In this document: one piece after another, positions 51,784-60,863 of the stretch
Position numbering within the stretch: the stretch's first letter is position 1
Layout: each line of letters starts with the position of its first letter
Assembly (NCBI RefSeq): GCF_039542905.1
Contig: NZ_BAABIS010000001.1
Location: forward strand, 1,426,001-1,490,000
From: Kitasatospora terrestris
Lineage (GTDB): Bacteria; Actinomycetota; Actinomycetes; Streptomycetales; Streptomycetaceae
Direction of reading: 5' to 3'
DNA length: 64,000 nucleotides
Translations under genes and position numbers: made by a program
Notes under the pieces: generated by a model
Told to the model about the DNA's origin: nothing
Databases searched by the model: none
Seen by the model: only the letters and a program-made list of their open reading frames with translations

Positions 51784-53130
51784 TCAGAGTGACTGGCTTA
51801 CCGCGCTGTGCGCCGCGAGGACGGCGAGGTAGGCGCGGTGGATGTCCTCGCGGTCGGCGGGTTCGGGGACGGTGTCGCGGGCGAGGCGGTCGATCATGGC
51901 GGCCTGGTCGAGCAGGACGGCGCGCTGCTCCTCGGCCCGGGTGGCGGCCATGATCGCGGACAGCGCGTCGAGCTGCCGGATGAGGACGGCGGGCATCCCG
52001 GTGGCGGTCTGGCGGATCTTCTCGAAGGCGCGTTGGACGAGCCGTTCGTAGCTGACGGGGACGGTGAGGACGCGGATGTGGCCGCCGGCGTCGCGGTGGA
52101 CGGGGTCGGGGTCCCAGTGCTCGGCGATCCGGCACAGGCCCTCGCCCAGCCAGTCGACGCAGGTCAGCGTGGTGAAGGTGTCGTTGACGGCGGTGGACAG
52201 GGCCCGGATGCCGATCTCGACGAGCTGGTCGACGGCGAAGGCGATGTCCTGGGCGAGGGACCGGGTCGGGCCGGTGACGTGGGCGCGGGCGAAGCTGCGG
52301 GCGACGGCGGGGGCGGCTTCGGCGGGCCAGACGGTGGCCATCCGGTGGCCCTGGACGAGGAAGTGGCCGGGGCGGTGTTCCAGGCGGATCACGGCGCCGA
52401 GGTCGGCGGCCATCCGGACCAGGGTGCGGTGCCGGACGAACTGGAGGTAGCCGCTCGCGGGGGCGGCGACGGCGGCGCCCGCGGCGTCGAGGCGGCCGTG
52501 CAGTTCGGCGGCGTCGGGGCCCTGGTCCGGTGCTGCGGTGCGCCGGGGTTCGGCGGCGCCCGCTTCGATGGCGGCGGAGAGTTCGGCGGCGATGCCGGCG
52601 ATGACGCGGGGCAGTTGGATGGAGGTCGCGATGTGGTGGATGAAATAGATCAGGACCGCGAGGTCGACCAGGACCAGCACCATGCAGACGGTGATCGAGA
52701 GGTGGGGGACGAACTCGCCGTCGTCGACCGGGCCGATCGAGACCAGGGCGAGGACGGCGTACACGAAGGTGCCGACGAAGGTGCCGAGGGTGAGCTGGGT
52801 GGTGCGGTCGCGGATGAAGGTGCGCATCATCCGCGGGCCGAACTGGGTGGAGGCCAGCGTCAGCGTCACGATCATGATGGAGAAGACCACGCCGACCACG
52901 GTGATCAGGGCGGCGGCGATGGCGGCGAGGATCTGCCGGGCCGCGTCGGCGGTGCCGCTGATCACCCAGGGCGGCAGGGTGATGTCGCCCCGGTAGTCGG
53001 CCCGGTCGACCTGCCAGGTGGCCACGAAGAGCAGGACGGCGAGCAGCACCTCGACGCTGGGGACGACCCACAGGTTGGTGCGCAGCGCTTCCTTGCGCCA
53101 CTGCGCTTCCAGGTGGACCCCGCCGATCAC
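51784..53130 (-). CDS. DUF2254 membrane protein
   Basis: A 448-residue protein of the DUF2254 family. Four helices span about 15-165: NLWVVPSVEVLLAVLLFVAT, ITVVGVVFSIMIVTLTLAST, TLGTFVGTFVYAVLALVSIG and VLVLVDLAVLIYFIHHIATS. The conserved block QFGPRMMRTFIRDRTTQLTL lies between helices 2 and 3. The soluble half (about 190-448) includes SGYLQFVRHRTLVRMA and FAVDQLVEIGIRALSTAVND, both family signatures. The function is unknown. The GTG at 53130 is selected as the nearest start before the conserved region; frames further upstream lack coding character. It is divergent from the DyP gene. Confidence 0.9.
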   Translation of the reverse strand: MIGGVHLEAQWRKEALRTNLWVVPSVEVLLAVLLFVATWQVDRADYRGDITLPPWVISGTADAARQILAAIAAALITVVGVVFSIMIVTLTLASTQFGPRMMRTFIRDRTTQLTLGTFVGTFVYAVLALVSIGPVDDGEFVPHLSITVCMVLVLVDLAVLIYFIHHIATSIQLPRVIAGIAAELSAAIEAGAAEPRRTAAPDQGPDAAELHGRLDAAGAAVAAPASGYLQFVRHRTLVRMAADLGAVIRLEHRPGHFLVQGHRMATVWPAEAAPAVARSFARAHVTGPTRSLAQDIAFAVDQLVEIGIRALSTAVNDTFTTLTCVDWLGEGLCRIAEHWDPDPVHRDAGGHIRVLTVPVSYERLVQRAFEKIRQTATGMPAVLIRQLDALSAIMAATRAEEQRAVLLDQAAMIDRLARDTVPEPADREDIHRAYLAVLAAHSAVSQSL

Positions 53131-53328
53131 ACGGCCGAGCGTAGCCAGCAGCGCCCCGTCCTCCGCTCCGGCGACGCGCCGTCGGACGGGTGACGGTCCG
53201 CCGGGGTGGGCCGAGCGGGTGAAAGTCCGGACGGATCGGGGCGGTCGTTCGAGCGTGGCGGCGGCGCGCGGGAAAGGGTGGACGTGGCCGTCGGTCGGGC
53301 GGGGTGGTGGAGCGGCGGGAGGCAGCGG

Positions 53329-54390
53329 GTGAGCGGGGAGGACGTGCGGCCGGAGCCGCAGAAGGTGATCAGCGGGACCACCCGGGCGGCGGTCTTCGTG
53401 GTGCTGACGGTGGAGCCGGGCGGGGAGGGGGCCGTCCGGGAGGCGCTGGGCGACCTGGCGGGGCTGGTGCGCTCGCTGGGGTTCCGCAAGCCCGGGGAGG
53501 ACCTGAGCTGCGTGACCGGGATCGGTTCGACGGCGTGGGACCGGCTGTTCGCCGGGCCGCGCCCGGCGGAGCTGCACCCGTTCCGCGAGCTGCGCGGCGC
53601 CCGGCACACCGCGCCGGCGACGCTGGGCGACGTGCTGCTGCACATCCGCGCGCAGCGCCTGGACCTGTGCTTCGAGCTGGCGGCGATCGTGACGCGGCGC
53701 CTGGCGGGGGCGGCGCGGGTGGTGGACGAGACGCACGGGTTCACCTACTTCGACCAGCGGGACCTGCTGGGCTTCGTGGACGGCACGGAGAACCCGCTCG
53801 GGCGCGCGGCCGCCGAGGCGGCGCTGATCGGCGAGGAGGATCCGGAGTTCGCGGGCGGCAGCTACGTGGTGGTGCAGAAGTACCTGCACGACCTGGACGC
53901 CTGGGACGGGCTCACCGTCGAGGAGCAGCAGCACGTGGTGGGCCGCACCAAGCTGGAGGACATCGAGCTGCCCGACGGCGTGCAGCGCCCGGACTCGCAC
54001 GTGGCGGTCAACCAGGTGCTCGACGCGGACGGCGAGGAGCGGCAGATCCTGCGCGCCAACATGCCGTTCGGCTCGGTCGCGGACGGCCGTTTCGGCACCT
54101 ACTTCATCGGCTACTGCCGCACGCCCGAGGTGACCGAGCAGATGCTGCGCAACATGTTCCTGGGGACGGACGGGGCGCCGCACGACCGGATCCTGGACTT
54201 CTCCACGGCCGTGACGGGTTCGCTGTTCGCCGTCCCGCCGGCCGGGTTCCTGGACGAGCTGCCGCCCGCGCCGGGTACCGGGAACGCCGTCCGGCGGACG
54301 GCCGCCGACGTCCCCCTCGACTCCTCGCTGCGGATCGGCAGCCTCAAGCCCGTGCCCAAGCCCGTGCCCACCTCGACGAAGGCCGAGTGA
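53329..54390 (+). CDS. Dye-decolorising haem peroxidase with encapsulin-targeting tail
   Basis: A 353-residue DyP-type (class I/B-like) peroxidase that uses haem and H2O2. The signature DLLGFVDGTENPLGRAA carries the catalytic Asp (GxxDG). The proximal His region is RPDSHVAVNQVL, and the distal Arg follows in ERQILRANMPFGS. No Sec or Tat signal is present. After the catalytic domain a Pro-rich linker ends with SLRIGSLK (54325-54348), which matches the known encapsulin cargo-loading consensus, then a repeated KPVP. The GTG at 53329 has GGGAGGC upstream. The shell gene starts 3 bases after the stop, so peroxidase and shell are made together. Confidence 0.95.
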   Translation: MSGEDVRPEPQKVISGTTRAAVFVVLTVEPGGEGAVREALGDLAGLVRSLGFRKPGEDLSCVTGIGSTAWDRLFAGPRPAELHPFRELRGARHTAPATLGDVLLHIRAQRLDLCFELAAIVTRRLAGAARVVDETHGFTYFDQRDLLGFVDGTENPLGRAAAEAALIGEEDPEFAGGSYVVVQKYLHDLDAWDGLTVEEQQHVVGRTKLEDIELPDGVQRPDSHVAVNQVLDADGEERQILRANMPFGSVADGRFGTYFIGYCRTPEVTEQMLRNMFLGTDGAPHDRILDFSTAVTGSLFAVPPAGFLDELPPAPGTGNAVRRTAADVPLDSSLRIGSLKPVPKPVPTSTKAE

Positions 54391-54393
54391 CCC

Positions 54394-55191
54394 ATGGACA
54401 ACCTGCACCGCAAGCTCGCCCCGATCAGCGCCGCCGCCTGGCAGGAGCTGGAGGACGAGGTGCGTTCCACCTTCACCCTGCACCTGGCCGGCCGCCGGGT
54501 GGTGGACCTGGACGGTCCGCACGGGCCGACGTTCGCCGCGGCGGGCACCGGCCACCTGCGCCCGGCGGGCCGGCCCGCGCCGGGGGTGAGCGCGCGGGTG
54601 CACCAGGTGCGGGCGGCGATGGAGCTGCGGCACCCGTTCACGCTGTCCCGGGAGGCGGTCGACTCCGTGGAGCGCGGTTCCGGGGACAGCGACTGGCAGC
54701 CGGCGAAGGACGCGGCCCGGGCGATGGCGCTGACCGAGGACCGGATCGTCTTCGAGGGCTGGGTGGAGGCCGGCATCGAGGGCCTGCGGGCCGGTTCCTC
54801 GGCGGAGCCGCTGGCGCTCCCGGCGGACGTCACCGAGTACCCGGACGCGGTCAGCCGGGCTCTCACCACCCTGCGGCTGGCCGACGTCGACGGGCCGTAC
54901 GCGCTGCTGCTGGGCGCGGAGGCGTACACGGCGGTCAACGAGACCTCGGACCACGGCTACCCGGTGCGCCAGCACATCGCGCGGGTGCTGGACGGGCCGA
55001 TCATCTGGGCGCCGGCGCTGGAGGGCGGCTGCGTGCTGTCCACCCGGGGTGGGGACTTCACGCTGCACCTGGGGCAGGACCTGTCGATCGGGTACCTGAG
55101 CCACGACGCCGAGACGGTGAGCCTGTACCTCCAGGAGAGCGTGACGTTCAGCCTGCTCAGCCCGGAGGCGTCGGTCCCGCTGGCGGGCTGA
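54394..55191 (+). CDS. Family 1 encapsulin shell protein
   Basis: A 265-residue HK97-fold shell protein (linocin M18/CFP29 family). It self-assembles into a nanocompartment of about 60 subunits. Family signatures seen are MDNLHRKLAPISAAAWQELE at the N-terminus, which forms the cargo-binding site, AAGTGHLRP, FTLSREAVDSVERG, YALLLGAEAYTAVNE and GYLSHDAETVSLYLQESVTF near the C-terminus. Length and order are normal. It begins 3 bases after the DyP peroxidase gene, whose C-terminal peptide would dock inside. In known systems this protects the cell from peroxide or stores oxidised products. Confidence 0.96.
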   Translation: MDNLHRKLAPISAAAWQELEDEVRSTFTLHLAGRRVVDLDGPHGPTFAAAGTGHLRPAGRPAPGVSARVHQVRAAMELRHPFTLSREAVDSVERGSGDSDWQPAKDAARAMALTEDRIVFEGWVEAGIEGLRAGSSAEPLALPADVTEYPDAVSRALTTLRLADVDGPYALLLGAEAYTAVNETSDHGYPVRQHIARVLDGPIIWAPALEGGCVLSTRGGDFTLHLGQDLSIGYLSHDAETVSLYLQESVTFSLLSPEASVPLAG

Positions 55192-55261
55192 GCGCCGCTA
55201 GGCCCTCTCCCCCGGCGCGGCCGGATGGGGCAGGCTGGGTGCGACGGCTGGGGAGGCGGTT

Positions 55262-56614
55262 GTGGAGACGGGTGAGTACCGGCGGATGGACGCCGGTCGG
55301 CGCGAGCGGGTGCTGGCGGCGGCGGTCGCGGCCGGGCTGCTCGGCGCGGAGCAGGTGGCGGCCGGGTTCCTGGACGTGGACGGGGTGCGCGAGAGCGTCG
55401 GCGAGCTGCGGACGGCGTTCGGCGCGGCGCCGGTGCTGCACACCTTCGCGGTGAAGGCGGCGCCGCTGGTGCCGCTGCTGCGGCTGCTGGCGGACGCGGG
55501 GATGGGCTGCGAGGTGGCCAGCCCCGGGGAGTTGGCGATCGCGCTGGCGGCCGGGGTGCCGGTCGGGCGGATCGTGCTGGACTCCCCCGCCAAGAGCGCC
55601 GGGGAGCTGGCGCAGGCGCTCGACCTGGGGGTGGCCGTCAACGCGGACAATCTCCAGGAGCTGGCCCGGATCGCCGAGCTGGTGGAGGACGCGAGCACCC
55701 GCTCGGTGCTGGGGCTGCGGGTCAACCCGCAGGTCGGCGTGGGGTCGATCGGGGCGATGAGCACCGCCTCCGAGCACTCCAAGTTCGGGGTGCCGCTGCG
55801 CGATCCGGGCGCCCGCAAGCGGGTGGTGGCGGCGTTCGAGCGGCACCCGTGGCTGTCCCGGATCCACGTCCACGTCGGATCGCAGGGCTGCCCGCTGGAC
55901 CTGATCGCGGCGGGCGTCCGGGAGGCCTGGGAGCTGGCCGAGGAGGTGAACGAGCGGGCCGGCCGGCAGCAGGTGTCCACGCTCGACCTGGGCGGCGGGC
56001 TGCCCGTCAACTTCCAGGACGAGCAGGTGCGGCCCACCTACGCCGAGTACGTGGCGGAGCTGGGCGCGGCGGTGCCGGGGCTGTTCGACGGGCGGTACGG
56101 GCTGGTGACGGAGTTCGGGCGCTCGCTGGTGGCGAAGAACGGCTTCACGGCGGCCCGGGTGGAGTACACCAAGGTGGTCGGCGGCCGCCGGATCGCGCTG
56201 ACCCACGCGGGGGCGCACCTGGCGACCCGGACGGTGTTCATGCCGGACGCCTGGCCGCTGCGGGTGTCGGTGCACCGCCCGGACGGCGTCCGGCGGCTGA
56301 GCGGCGAGGAGCCGCAGGACGTGGCCGGGCCGTGCTGCTTCGCCGGCGACCTGGTGGCGCGGGGCCGCACCCTGCCCCGGATCGAGCCGGGCGACCTGGT
56401 GGTGCTGGAGGACACCGGCGGCTACTACACCTCGGCCCCGTGGGGCTACAACAGCATCGCCCGGCCGGCGGTGCACGGGTTCTCCACGGCGGGCGGCGGG
56501 GTGCGGTTCGCGACCGTCCGCCGGCGGCAGACCCCGGCCGAGGTGGTCGCGGAGGCCGGCGGCGACCGGCCGGACGCGCTGACCGGGCTGGACTCACCGG
56601 GCGACCCGGGCTGA
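55262..56614 (+). CDS. Type III PLP-dependent decarboxylase (diaminopimelate decarboxylase-like)
   Basis: A 450-residue fold-III PLP enzyme. The PLP Lys is in LHTFAVKAAPLVPLLRLL near residue 63. The His stacking on PLP is in RIHVHVGSQGCPLDL, and the glycine phosphate-binding loop is TLDLGGGLPVNF. The C-terminal domain gives the second-subunit Cys in AGPCCFAGDLV and the Tyr in DTGGYYTSAPWGYNSI. It resembles LysA, but motif details (ACCF instead of CESGD) differ from true DapDC, so the amino acid substrate is open. The GTG at 55262 follows GGGAGGCG. It is 70 bp after the encapsulin gene and may share its transcript. Confidence 0.85.
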   Translation: METGEYRRMDAGRRERVLAAAVAAGLLGAEQVAAGFLDVDGVRESVGELRTAFGAAPVLHTFAVKAAPLVPLLRLLADAGMGCEVASPGELAIALAAGVPVGRIVLDSPAKSAGELAQALDLGVAVNADNLQELARIAELVEDASTRSVLGLRVNPQVGVGSIGAMSTASEHSKFGVPLRDPGARKRVVAAFERHPWLSRIHVHVGSQGCPLDLIAAGVREAWELAEEVNERAGRQQVSTLDLGGGLPVNFQDEQVRPTYAEYVAELGAAVPGLFDGRYGLVTEFGRSLVAKNGFTAARVEYTKVVGGRRIALTHAGAHLATRTVFMPDAWPLRVSVHRPDGVRRLSGEEPQDVAGPCCFAGDLVARGRTLPRIEPGDLVVLEDTGGYYTSAPWGYNSIARPAVHGFSTAGGGVRFATVRRRQTPAEVVAEAGGDRPDALTGLDSPGDPG

Positions 56615-56696
56615 CCGGGCGGACCGAGCCGGACCCACCGGGCGACCTGGGCCGACCGCCGTGCCGTGCCGGACGCGGCCGCGGGACCGGGCGGGG

Positions 56697-57902
56697 TCAG
56701 TCGTCGCCGCGGGCGAAGCGGCGCAGCCGGCCGAGGCGGGTGAAGCGCTCGCGCTGGCTGACGGAGGCCTTGTCGAGCTCCTCCATCAGGCGGCGGGAGC
56801 GGTGGTCGAGGTCGAGCTCGTCGAGGATGCGGTCGACCTCGGCGAGCAGGGAGCCGTGCAGCTGCCAGGCCTCCGGGTGTTCCTGGACGCGGAGCAGCAG
56901 CAGGTGGGCGACCCGTTCGCGGCTGTGCCAGGCGGCGGTGAGTTCGGAGGCGAGGCGCCGTTCGGCCTCCTCGGCGTTGGTGGCCACCTGGGTGGTGACC
57001 AGGACGGCGAAGCTGACCAGGGCGCCGCCGAGGTGGTCGAGCAGGTCCTCCAGGGCGGCGCTGACGTCGGGGTCGAAGAGCCGGCCGCCGGAGCCGCGGC
57101 GTTTGGCCAGGTCGGTGAGGGAGCGGGCGATCACCCGGATCACCACGACGCAGATCTCCAGGGTGTCCAGGCCGGTGCGCAGCACGGTCCGGGAGAGCAG
57201 GCCCTCGCTGATGCGGGGGTTGAGCCGCAGGCTGTCCTCGGCCTGGCGGAGGGCGGCGTCGACCTCGGCGATGGCCTGGTCGAGCCGGCGGGCCTCGTGC
57301 AGGCGTTCGGCGGCGCGTTCGACCGGGACGGGTCCGGCGAGCTGGTCGGCGATGTCGAGCAGCAGGTGGCGGGCGCGGCGGGCCAGGCCCTCGATGGACT
57401 CGCCCGCGGTGTCGACCCAGACCGGCGGCGCGAAGACCAGGTTGAACAGCAGGCCGACGACGGCGCCGATCAGGGTCTCCACCACCCGGTCCCAGGCCTG
57501 GGTGGCGAGCCGGGTGACGCCGAGGACGAGCATCGCGCTGATCGCGACCTCGTTGACGAACTCGCCGACCCGGATGAACTGGCCGACCGTCAGCGAGGCC
57601 AGGATGATCAGCCCGAGGCTCCACCAGGACAGCCCCATCACCGAGCTGAAGCCGATCGCGATCAGCACGCCGACGACCACCGAGTTGACCCGGCGGATGC
57701 CGGTGGTGAGCGTGGAGTACAGGGTGACCTGGACGACCAGCAGCGCGGTCAGCGGTGCGGTCAGCGGCGCCGGTTCGGCGCTGAGCTGCAGGGCGACGGC
57801 GTACGACAGGGTGGCGGCCGCCGTCGCCCGGAGGGTGAGGACGGCGGCCGGGTCCTTGAGCAGCCGGCGGAGCGCGGCCGCCGCCTCGGCGGGGGTGATC
57901 AT
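56697..57902 (-). CDS. FUSC/aromatic acid exporter-family membrane protein
   Basis: A 401-residue inner-membrane protein. Six helices are seen in the first 165 residues, with ATLSYAVALQLSAEPAPLTA, LTALLVVQVTLYSTLTTGI, then SVVVGVLIAIGFSSVMGLSW. The conserved R-x-x-T/N-V-V pattern of FUSC proteins is present (RRVNSVVVGV). Residues about 170-400 are helical and cytoplasmic (EEAERRLASELTAAW, with long coiled segments). FUSC proteins include the AaeB and YccS families and may export aromatic or amphipathic acids. It is the last gene of the operon beginning with the permease at 62341, 15 bp after the M24 peptidase. Confidence 0.85.
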   Translation of the reverse strand: MITPAEAAAALRRLLKDPAAVLTLRATAAATLSYAVALQLSAEPAPLTAPLTALLVVQVTLYSTLTTGIRRVNSVVVGVLIAIGFSSVMGLSWWSLGLIILASLTVGQFIRVGEFVNEVAISAMLVLGVTRLATQAWDRVVETLIGAVVGLLFNLVFAPPVWVDTAGESIEGLARRARHLLLDIADQLAGPVPVERAAERLHEARRLDQAIAEVDAALRQAEDSLRLNPRISEGLLSRTVLRTGLDTLEICVVVIRVIARSLTDLAKRRGSGGRLFDPDVSAALEDLLDHLGGALVSFAVLVTTQVATNAEEAERRLASELTAAWHSRERVAHLLLLRVQEHPEAWQLHGSLLAEVDRILDELDLDHRSRRLMEELDKASVSQRERFTRLGRLRRFARGDD

Positions 57903-57917
57903 CGCGGGTGGCCGGGA

Positions 57918-59033
57918 CTAGTGCACCACCGCGAGTTCGTGCGGGGTGGAGTTGAAGCGGCGGCCGCCGTCGCCGGTGACGGTGACGATGTCCTCGATCC
58001 GGACGCCGAACCGGCCGGGCAGGTAGATGCCCGGCTCGATCGAGAAGCACATGCCGGGCACCAGCGGCTGCTCCTCGCCCTCCACCATGTAGGGCGGTTC
58101 GTGGGTGGTCAGGCCGATGCCGTGGCCGACGCGGTGGATGAAGTACTCGCCGTACCCGGCCTCGGTGATCACCGCGCGGGCCACGCGGTCGACCTCCTGG
58201 CAGGCGATGCCGGGGCGGACGGCCTCGAAGGCGGCCTGCTGGGCCTGCCGGACGACGTCGTGCACCCGGCGGACCTCCTCGGGCACGTCGTCGCCGACGT
58301 GCACGGTGCGGGTGGTGTCGGAGCCGTAGCCGTCCTTGAGGCCGCCGAAGTCGAGGACGACGGTGTCGCCCTGACGGATCACCCGGTCGTCGGCCTCGTG
58401 GTGCGGGTCGGCGCCGTTCGGGCCGGAGCCGACCACGGTGAAGTCGACCTGGCTGTGCCCGTGTTCGAGCAGCAGCGCGGCCAGGTCGGCGGCCACCTCC
58501 CGTTCGGTGCGCCCGGCGAAGCGCACCGTGAGGATCTCCCCGTACGCGGCGTCGGCGGCCGCCCCGGCGGCGGCCAGCCGGGTCAGCTCGTCGGCGTCCT
58601 TGACCGCGCGCAGCATCGGCAGCGAGCGGGTGAGCGAGGTGTAGCCGGTGCCGGGCCGGGCGCCCTGCAGGCCGAGCAGGTGCATCGCCCAGGCGTTGTC
58701 GGAGATCCCGTACCGGCCGTCCTCCAGCAGCGGGGCGACGGTCGCGTACGGGTCCTCGCCGTCGCTCCAGTCGGAGAGTCGGACGGCGCCGGCGCCGGTG
58801 GCCCGTTCGGCGTCGGGGCGTTCCAGCTTGGGCACCACCAGGACCGGTTCGCGGCCGGGGGTGAGCAGCAGGGTGGTGAGCCGTTCGGTGATGGCGGTCG
58901 GCTGGTAGCCGGTGAAGTAGGCCAGGTCGGGGCCCGGGGCGACGAGCAGGCCGGCGAGGCCGGCCGCCGCGGCGGCGTCGGCGGCGCGGGTCATCCGGGC
59001 GGCGAAGTCCTGGGTGGTGAAGGGCTGCGGCAT
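57918..59033 (-). CDS. M24-family Xaa-Pro dipeptidase/aminopeptidase
   Basis: A 371-residue cytoplasmic metallopeptidase. The N-terminal creatinase-like domain runs to about 140. The pita-bread catalytic domain has all five metal ligands visible: Asp in TVVLDFGGLKDGYGSD and the second Asp in that stretch, His in RVGHGIGLTTHEPPY, Glu in FSIEPGIYLPG and Glu in GVRIEDIVTVT. This is the prolidase/Xaa-Pro aminopeptidase pattern. The ATG at 59033 is 15 bp after the M20 gene. With that gene it would complete the breakdown of dipeptides, including those with proline, that enter through the operon's permease. Confidence 0.92.
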   Translation of the reverse strand: MPQPFTTQDFAARMTRAADAAAAAGLAGLLVAPGPDLAYFTGYQPTAITERLTTLLLTPGREPVLVVPKLERPDAERATGAGAVRLSDWSDGEDPYATVAPLLEDGRYGISDNAWAMHLLGLQGARPGTGYTSLTRSLPMLRAVKDADELTRLAAAGAAADAAYGEILTVRFAGRTEREVAADLAALLLEHGHSQVDFTVVGSGPNGADPHHEADDRVIRQGDTVVLDFGGLKDGYGSDTTRTVHVGDDVPEEVRRVHDVVRQAQQAAFEAVRPGIACQEVDRVARAVITEAGYGEYFIHRVGHGIGLTTHEPPYMVEGEEQPLVPGMCFSIEPGIYLPGRFGVRIEDIVTVTGDGGRRFNSTPHELAVVH

Positions 59034-59047
59034 GCGTCGGTCCCCTC

Positions 59048-60397
59048 TCAGCGCCGGGCGGCGGCGTAGTGGCGCAGGAAGAGGGCCTCGACGTGCGCCA
59101 TGTGCTCGATCTCGCGCGGGTCGACGCTCTCGTTGGGTGCGTGGATCAGGCAGGCGGGCTCCTCGACGCCCATCAGGATGATCTCCGTCCCCGGGTAGGT
59201 GGAGGCGAGCACGTTGCACAGCGGGATCGAGCCGCCCTGGCCGAGGTAGGCCAGCGGCTTGCCGTAGACCTCCTGGGCGGCCTTGTCGAGCGCGGCGTAG
59301 GCCCGGCCGTCGGTGGCGGCCCGGAACGGCGCGCCGGACTGCTCCGGCGCGATCTCCACCTTCGCGCCCCACGGCACGGCGGCCCGCAGGTGGGCCACCA
59401 GGGCGTCGCGGGCGGCGCCGGGGTCGGTGCCGGGCGGGATCCGCAGGCTGACCCGGGCCCGGGCGGTGGCCGGGACTGCGGCGGCCGAGCCGACCACCGG
59501 CGCGCAGTCGATGCCGAGCACGGTGACCGCGGGCCGGGCCCACAGCCGGTCGGCGACGCTGCCGCCGCCGGGCAGTTCGGCGCCGTCCAGCACGCCTGCG
59601 TCGGTGCGGAACTGCTGCTCGTCGTAGCCGACGCCGTCCCAGCTGCCGTCGCCGTCGAGGCCGTCGATCCGGGTGGAGCCGTCCGGGCCGCGCAGCGAGT
59701 CCAGGGCGCGGATCAGCGCGGCCAGCGCGTCGGGGGCCGGGCCGCCGAACATGCCGGAGTGCACGTCGCCCTTGAGCGTGGTGACGGTGACCACCACGTT
59801 CACCACGCCGCGCAGCGAGGTGGTGGCGGTGGGCACGCCGACCGCGGCGTTGCCGGTGTCGCAGATCAGCAGCGCGTCGGCGTGCAACTCGTCGGCGTGC
59901 GAGGAGACGTAGGCCTCCAGGCCGCCGGTGCCCTGCTCCTCGGAGCCCTCGACGACCAGCTTCAGGCCGACCGGCAGGTCGTCGCCGAGGGCGCGCAGCG
60001 CGGTGAGGTGCATGACGATGTTGCCCTTGCAGTCCGCGGCGCCGCGGCCGTACCAGCGGCCGTCGCGCTCGGTCAGCTGGAAGGGCGGGGTGGTCCACGC
60101 CTGGTCGTCGAGCGGCGGCTGCACGTCGTAGTGCGCGTACAGCAGCACGGTCGGCGCGCCGGGCGGCGGCGGGCGGTGGCCGAGCACGGCGTGGCTGCCG
60201 TCCGGCGTCTCGGCGAGGTGGACGTCGCGCAGCCCGACCGCGGTGAACGCGTCGGCCACCCACTGGGCGGCCTCGCGGCACTTCTCCGGCGGGTACTGGC
60301 GGGGGTCGGCGACGGAGGGGATGGAGACGAGTTCCGTCAGGTCCGCCTTGGCCAGGGGCATCAGGTCGGCGATCCTGCGGGCGAGTTCGTCGGTCAT
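59048..60397 (-). CDS. M20-family dipeptidase
   Basis: A 449-residue zinc dipeptidase of the M20 (carnosinase/PepV-like) family. The two-metal site is complete: His in LLYAHYDVQPP, bridging Asp in GRGAADCKGNIVMH, the catalytic and ligand Glu pair in LVVEGSEEQGTGG, Asp in LICDTGNAAVG and the distal His in CLIHAPNESVDP. The lid domain spans about 195-350 with GDVHSGMFGGPAPDALAAL. It hydrolyses dipeptides in the cytoplasm. The ATG at 60397 is 25 bp from the small membrane gene upstream, in a five-gene operon. Confidence 0.94.
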   Translation of the reverse strand: MTDELARRIADLMPLAKADLTELVSIPSVADPRQYPPEKCREAAQWVADAFTAVGLRDVHLAETPDGSHAVLGHRPPPPGAPTVLLYAHYDVQPPLDDQAWTTPPFQLTERDGRWYGRGAADCKGNIVMHLTALRALGDDLPVGLKLVVEGSEEQGTGGLEAYVSSHADELHADALLICDTGNAAVGVPTATTSLRGVVNVVVTVTTLKGDVHSGMFGGPAPDALAALIRALDSLRGPDGSTRIDGLDGDGSWDGVGYDEQQFRTDAGVLDGAELPGGGSVADRLWARPAVTVLGIDCAPVVGSAAAVPATARARVSLRIPPGTDPGAARDALVAHLRAAVPWGAKVEIAPEQSGAPFRAATDGRAYAALDKAAQEVYGKPLAYLGQGGSIPLCNVLASTYPGTEIILMGVEEPACLIHAPNESVDPREIEHMAHVEALFLRHYAAARR

Positions 60398-60422
60398 TGC
60401 GGAGTGCTCCCGGGGGTTCGGC

Positions 60423-60863
60423 TCAGGGGTTCTCGACGGTCTTGGCGGTCTTGTAGTCGTCGACCTTCTGGTTGAACTCGACCAGTTCCTCCGGGCAGTA
60501 GACGTTCAGCACGATCGCCTCCGCCTCGACGGTGCGGGCGTTGGCGATGATCGGCCGCTGGCCGGGGCCGGCCGCGCCGTTGGACATGTTGACCTTCTGC
60601 AGGCCGGTCTTCAGCGCGCCCGCCGGGTTCTCGCAGACCGCGCCGCCGTCGGTGCCCAGGGTGCGGGCGATCTGGCCCTCGTCCGGGTGCGGGTAGCCCT
60701 GCGCGGTGAGCTCGTCGGCCAGCTGCCCGGCCTTCCGCGCGGCCTCGTTGGTCTGCTTCTGCTGGGTGTACGTCAGCAGGCCGACCACCACCATCGCGAC
60801 CAGCAGCACGATCGAGCCGATGTAGATCCAGCGGTGCTGCGAGGCCATCATCGTGCGACTCAT
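60423..60863 (-). CDS. Small single-pass membrane protein
   Basis: A 146-residue protein. One transmembrane helix near residues 10-32 (RWIYIGSIVLLVAMVVVGLL) is followed by an extracytoplasmic helix and domain: TNEAARKAGQLADELTAQGY. The two Cys (GGAVCENPAGA and LNVYCPEELVEF) probably form a disulfide outside the membrane. Its ATG overlaps the stop of the permease gene (ATGA), so a role linked to the permease is inferred, for example as an accessory subunit or substrate receptor. No family was recognised. Confidence 0.85.
   Translation of the reverse strand: MSRTMMASQHRWIYIGSIVLLVAMVVVGLLTYTQQKQTNEAARKAGQLADELTAQGYPHPDEGQIARTLGTDGGAVCENPAGALKTGLQKVNMSNGAAGPGQRPIIANARTVEAEAIVLNVYCPEELVEFNQKVDDYKTAKTVENP

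Noticed and set aside
51784..55104. Minus-strand frame extending the DUF2254 gene by over 650 codons
   Set aside because: The extension lies opposite the DyP and encapsulin genes and has shadow-like composition. The family's usual start is near 53130.
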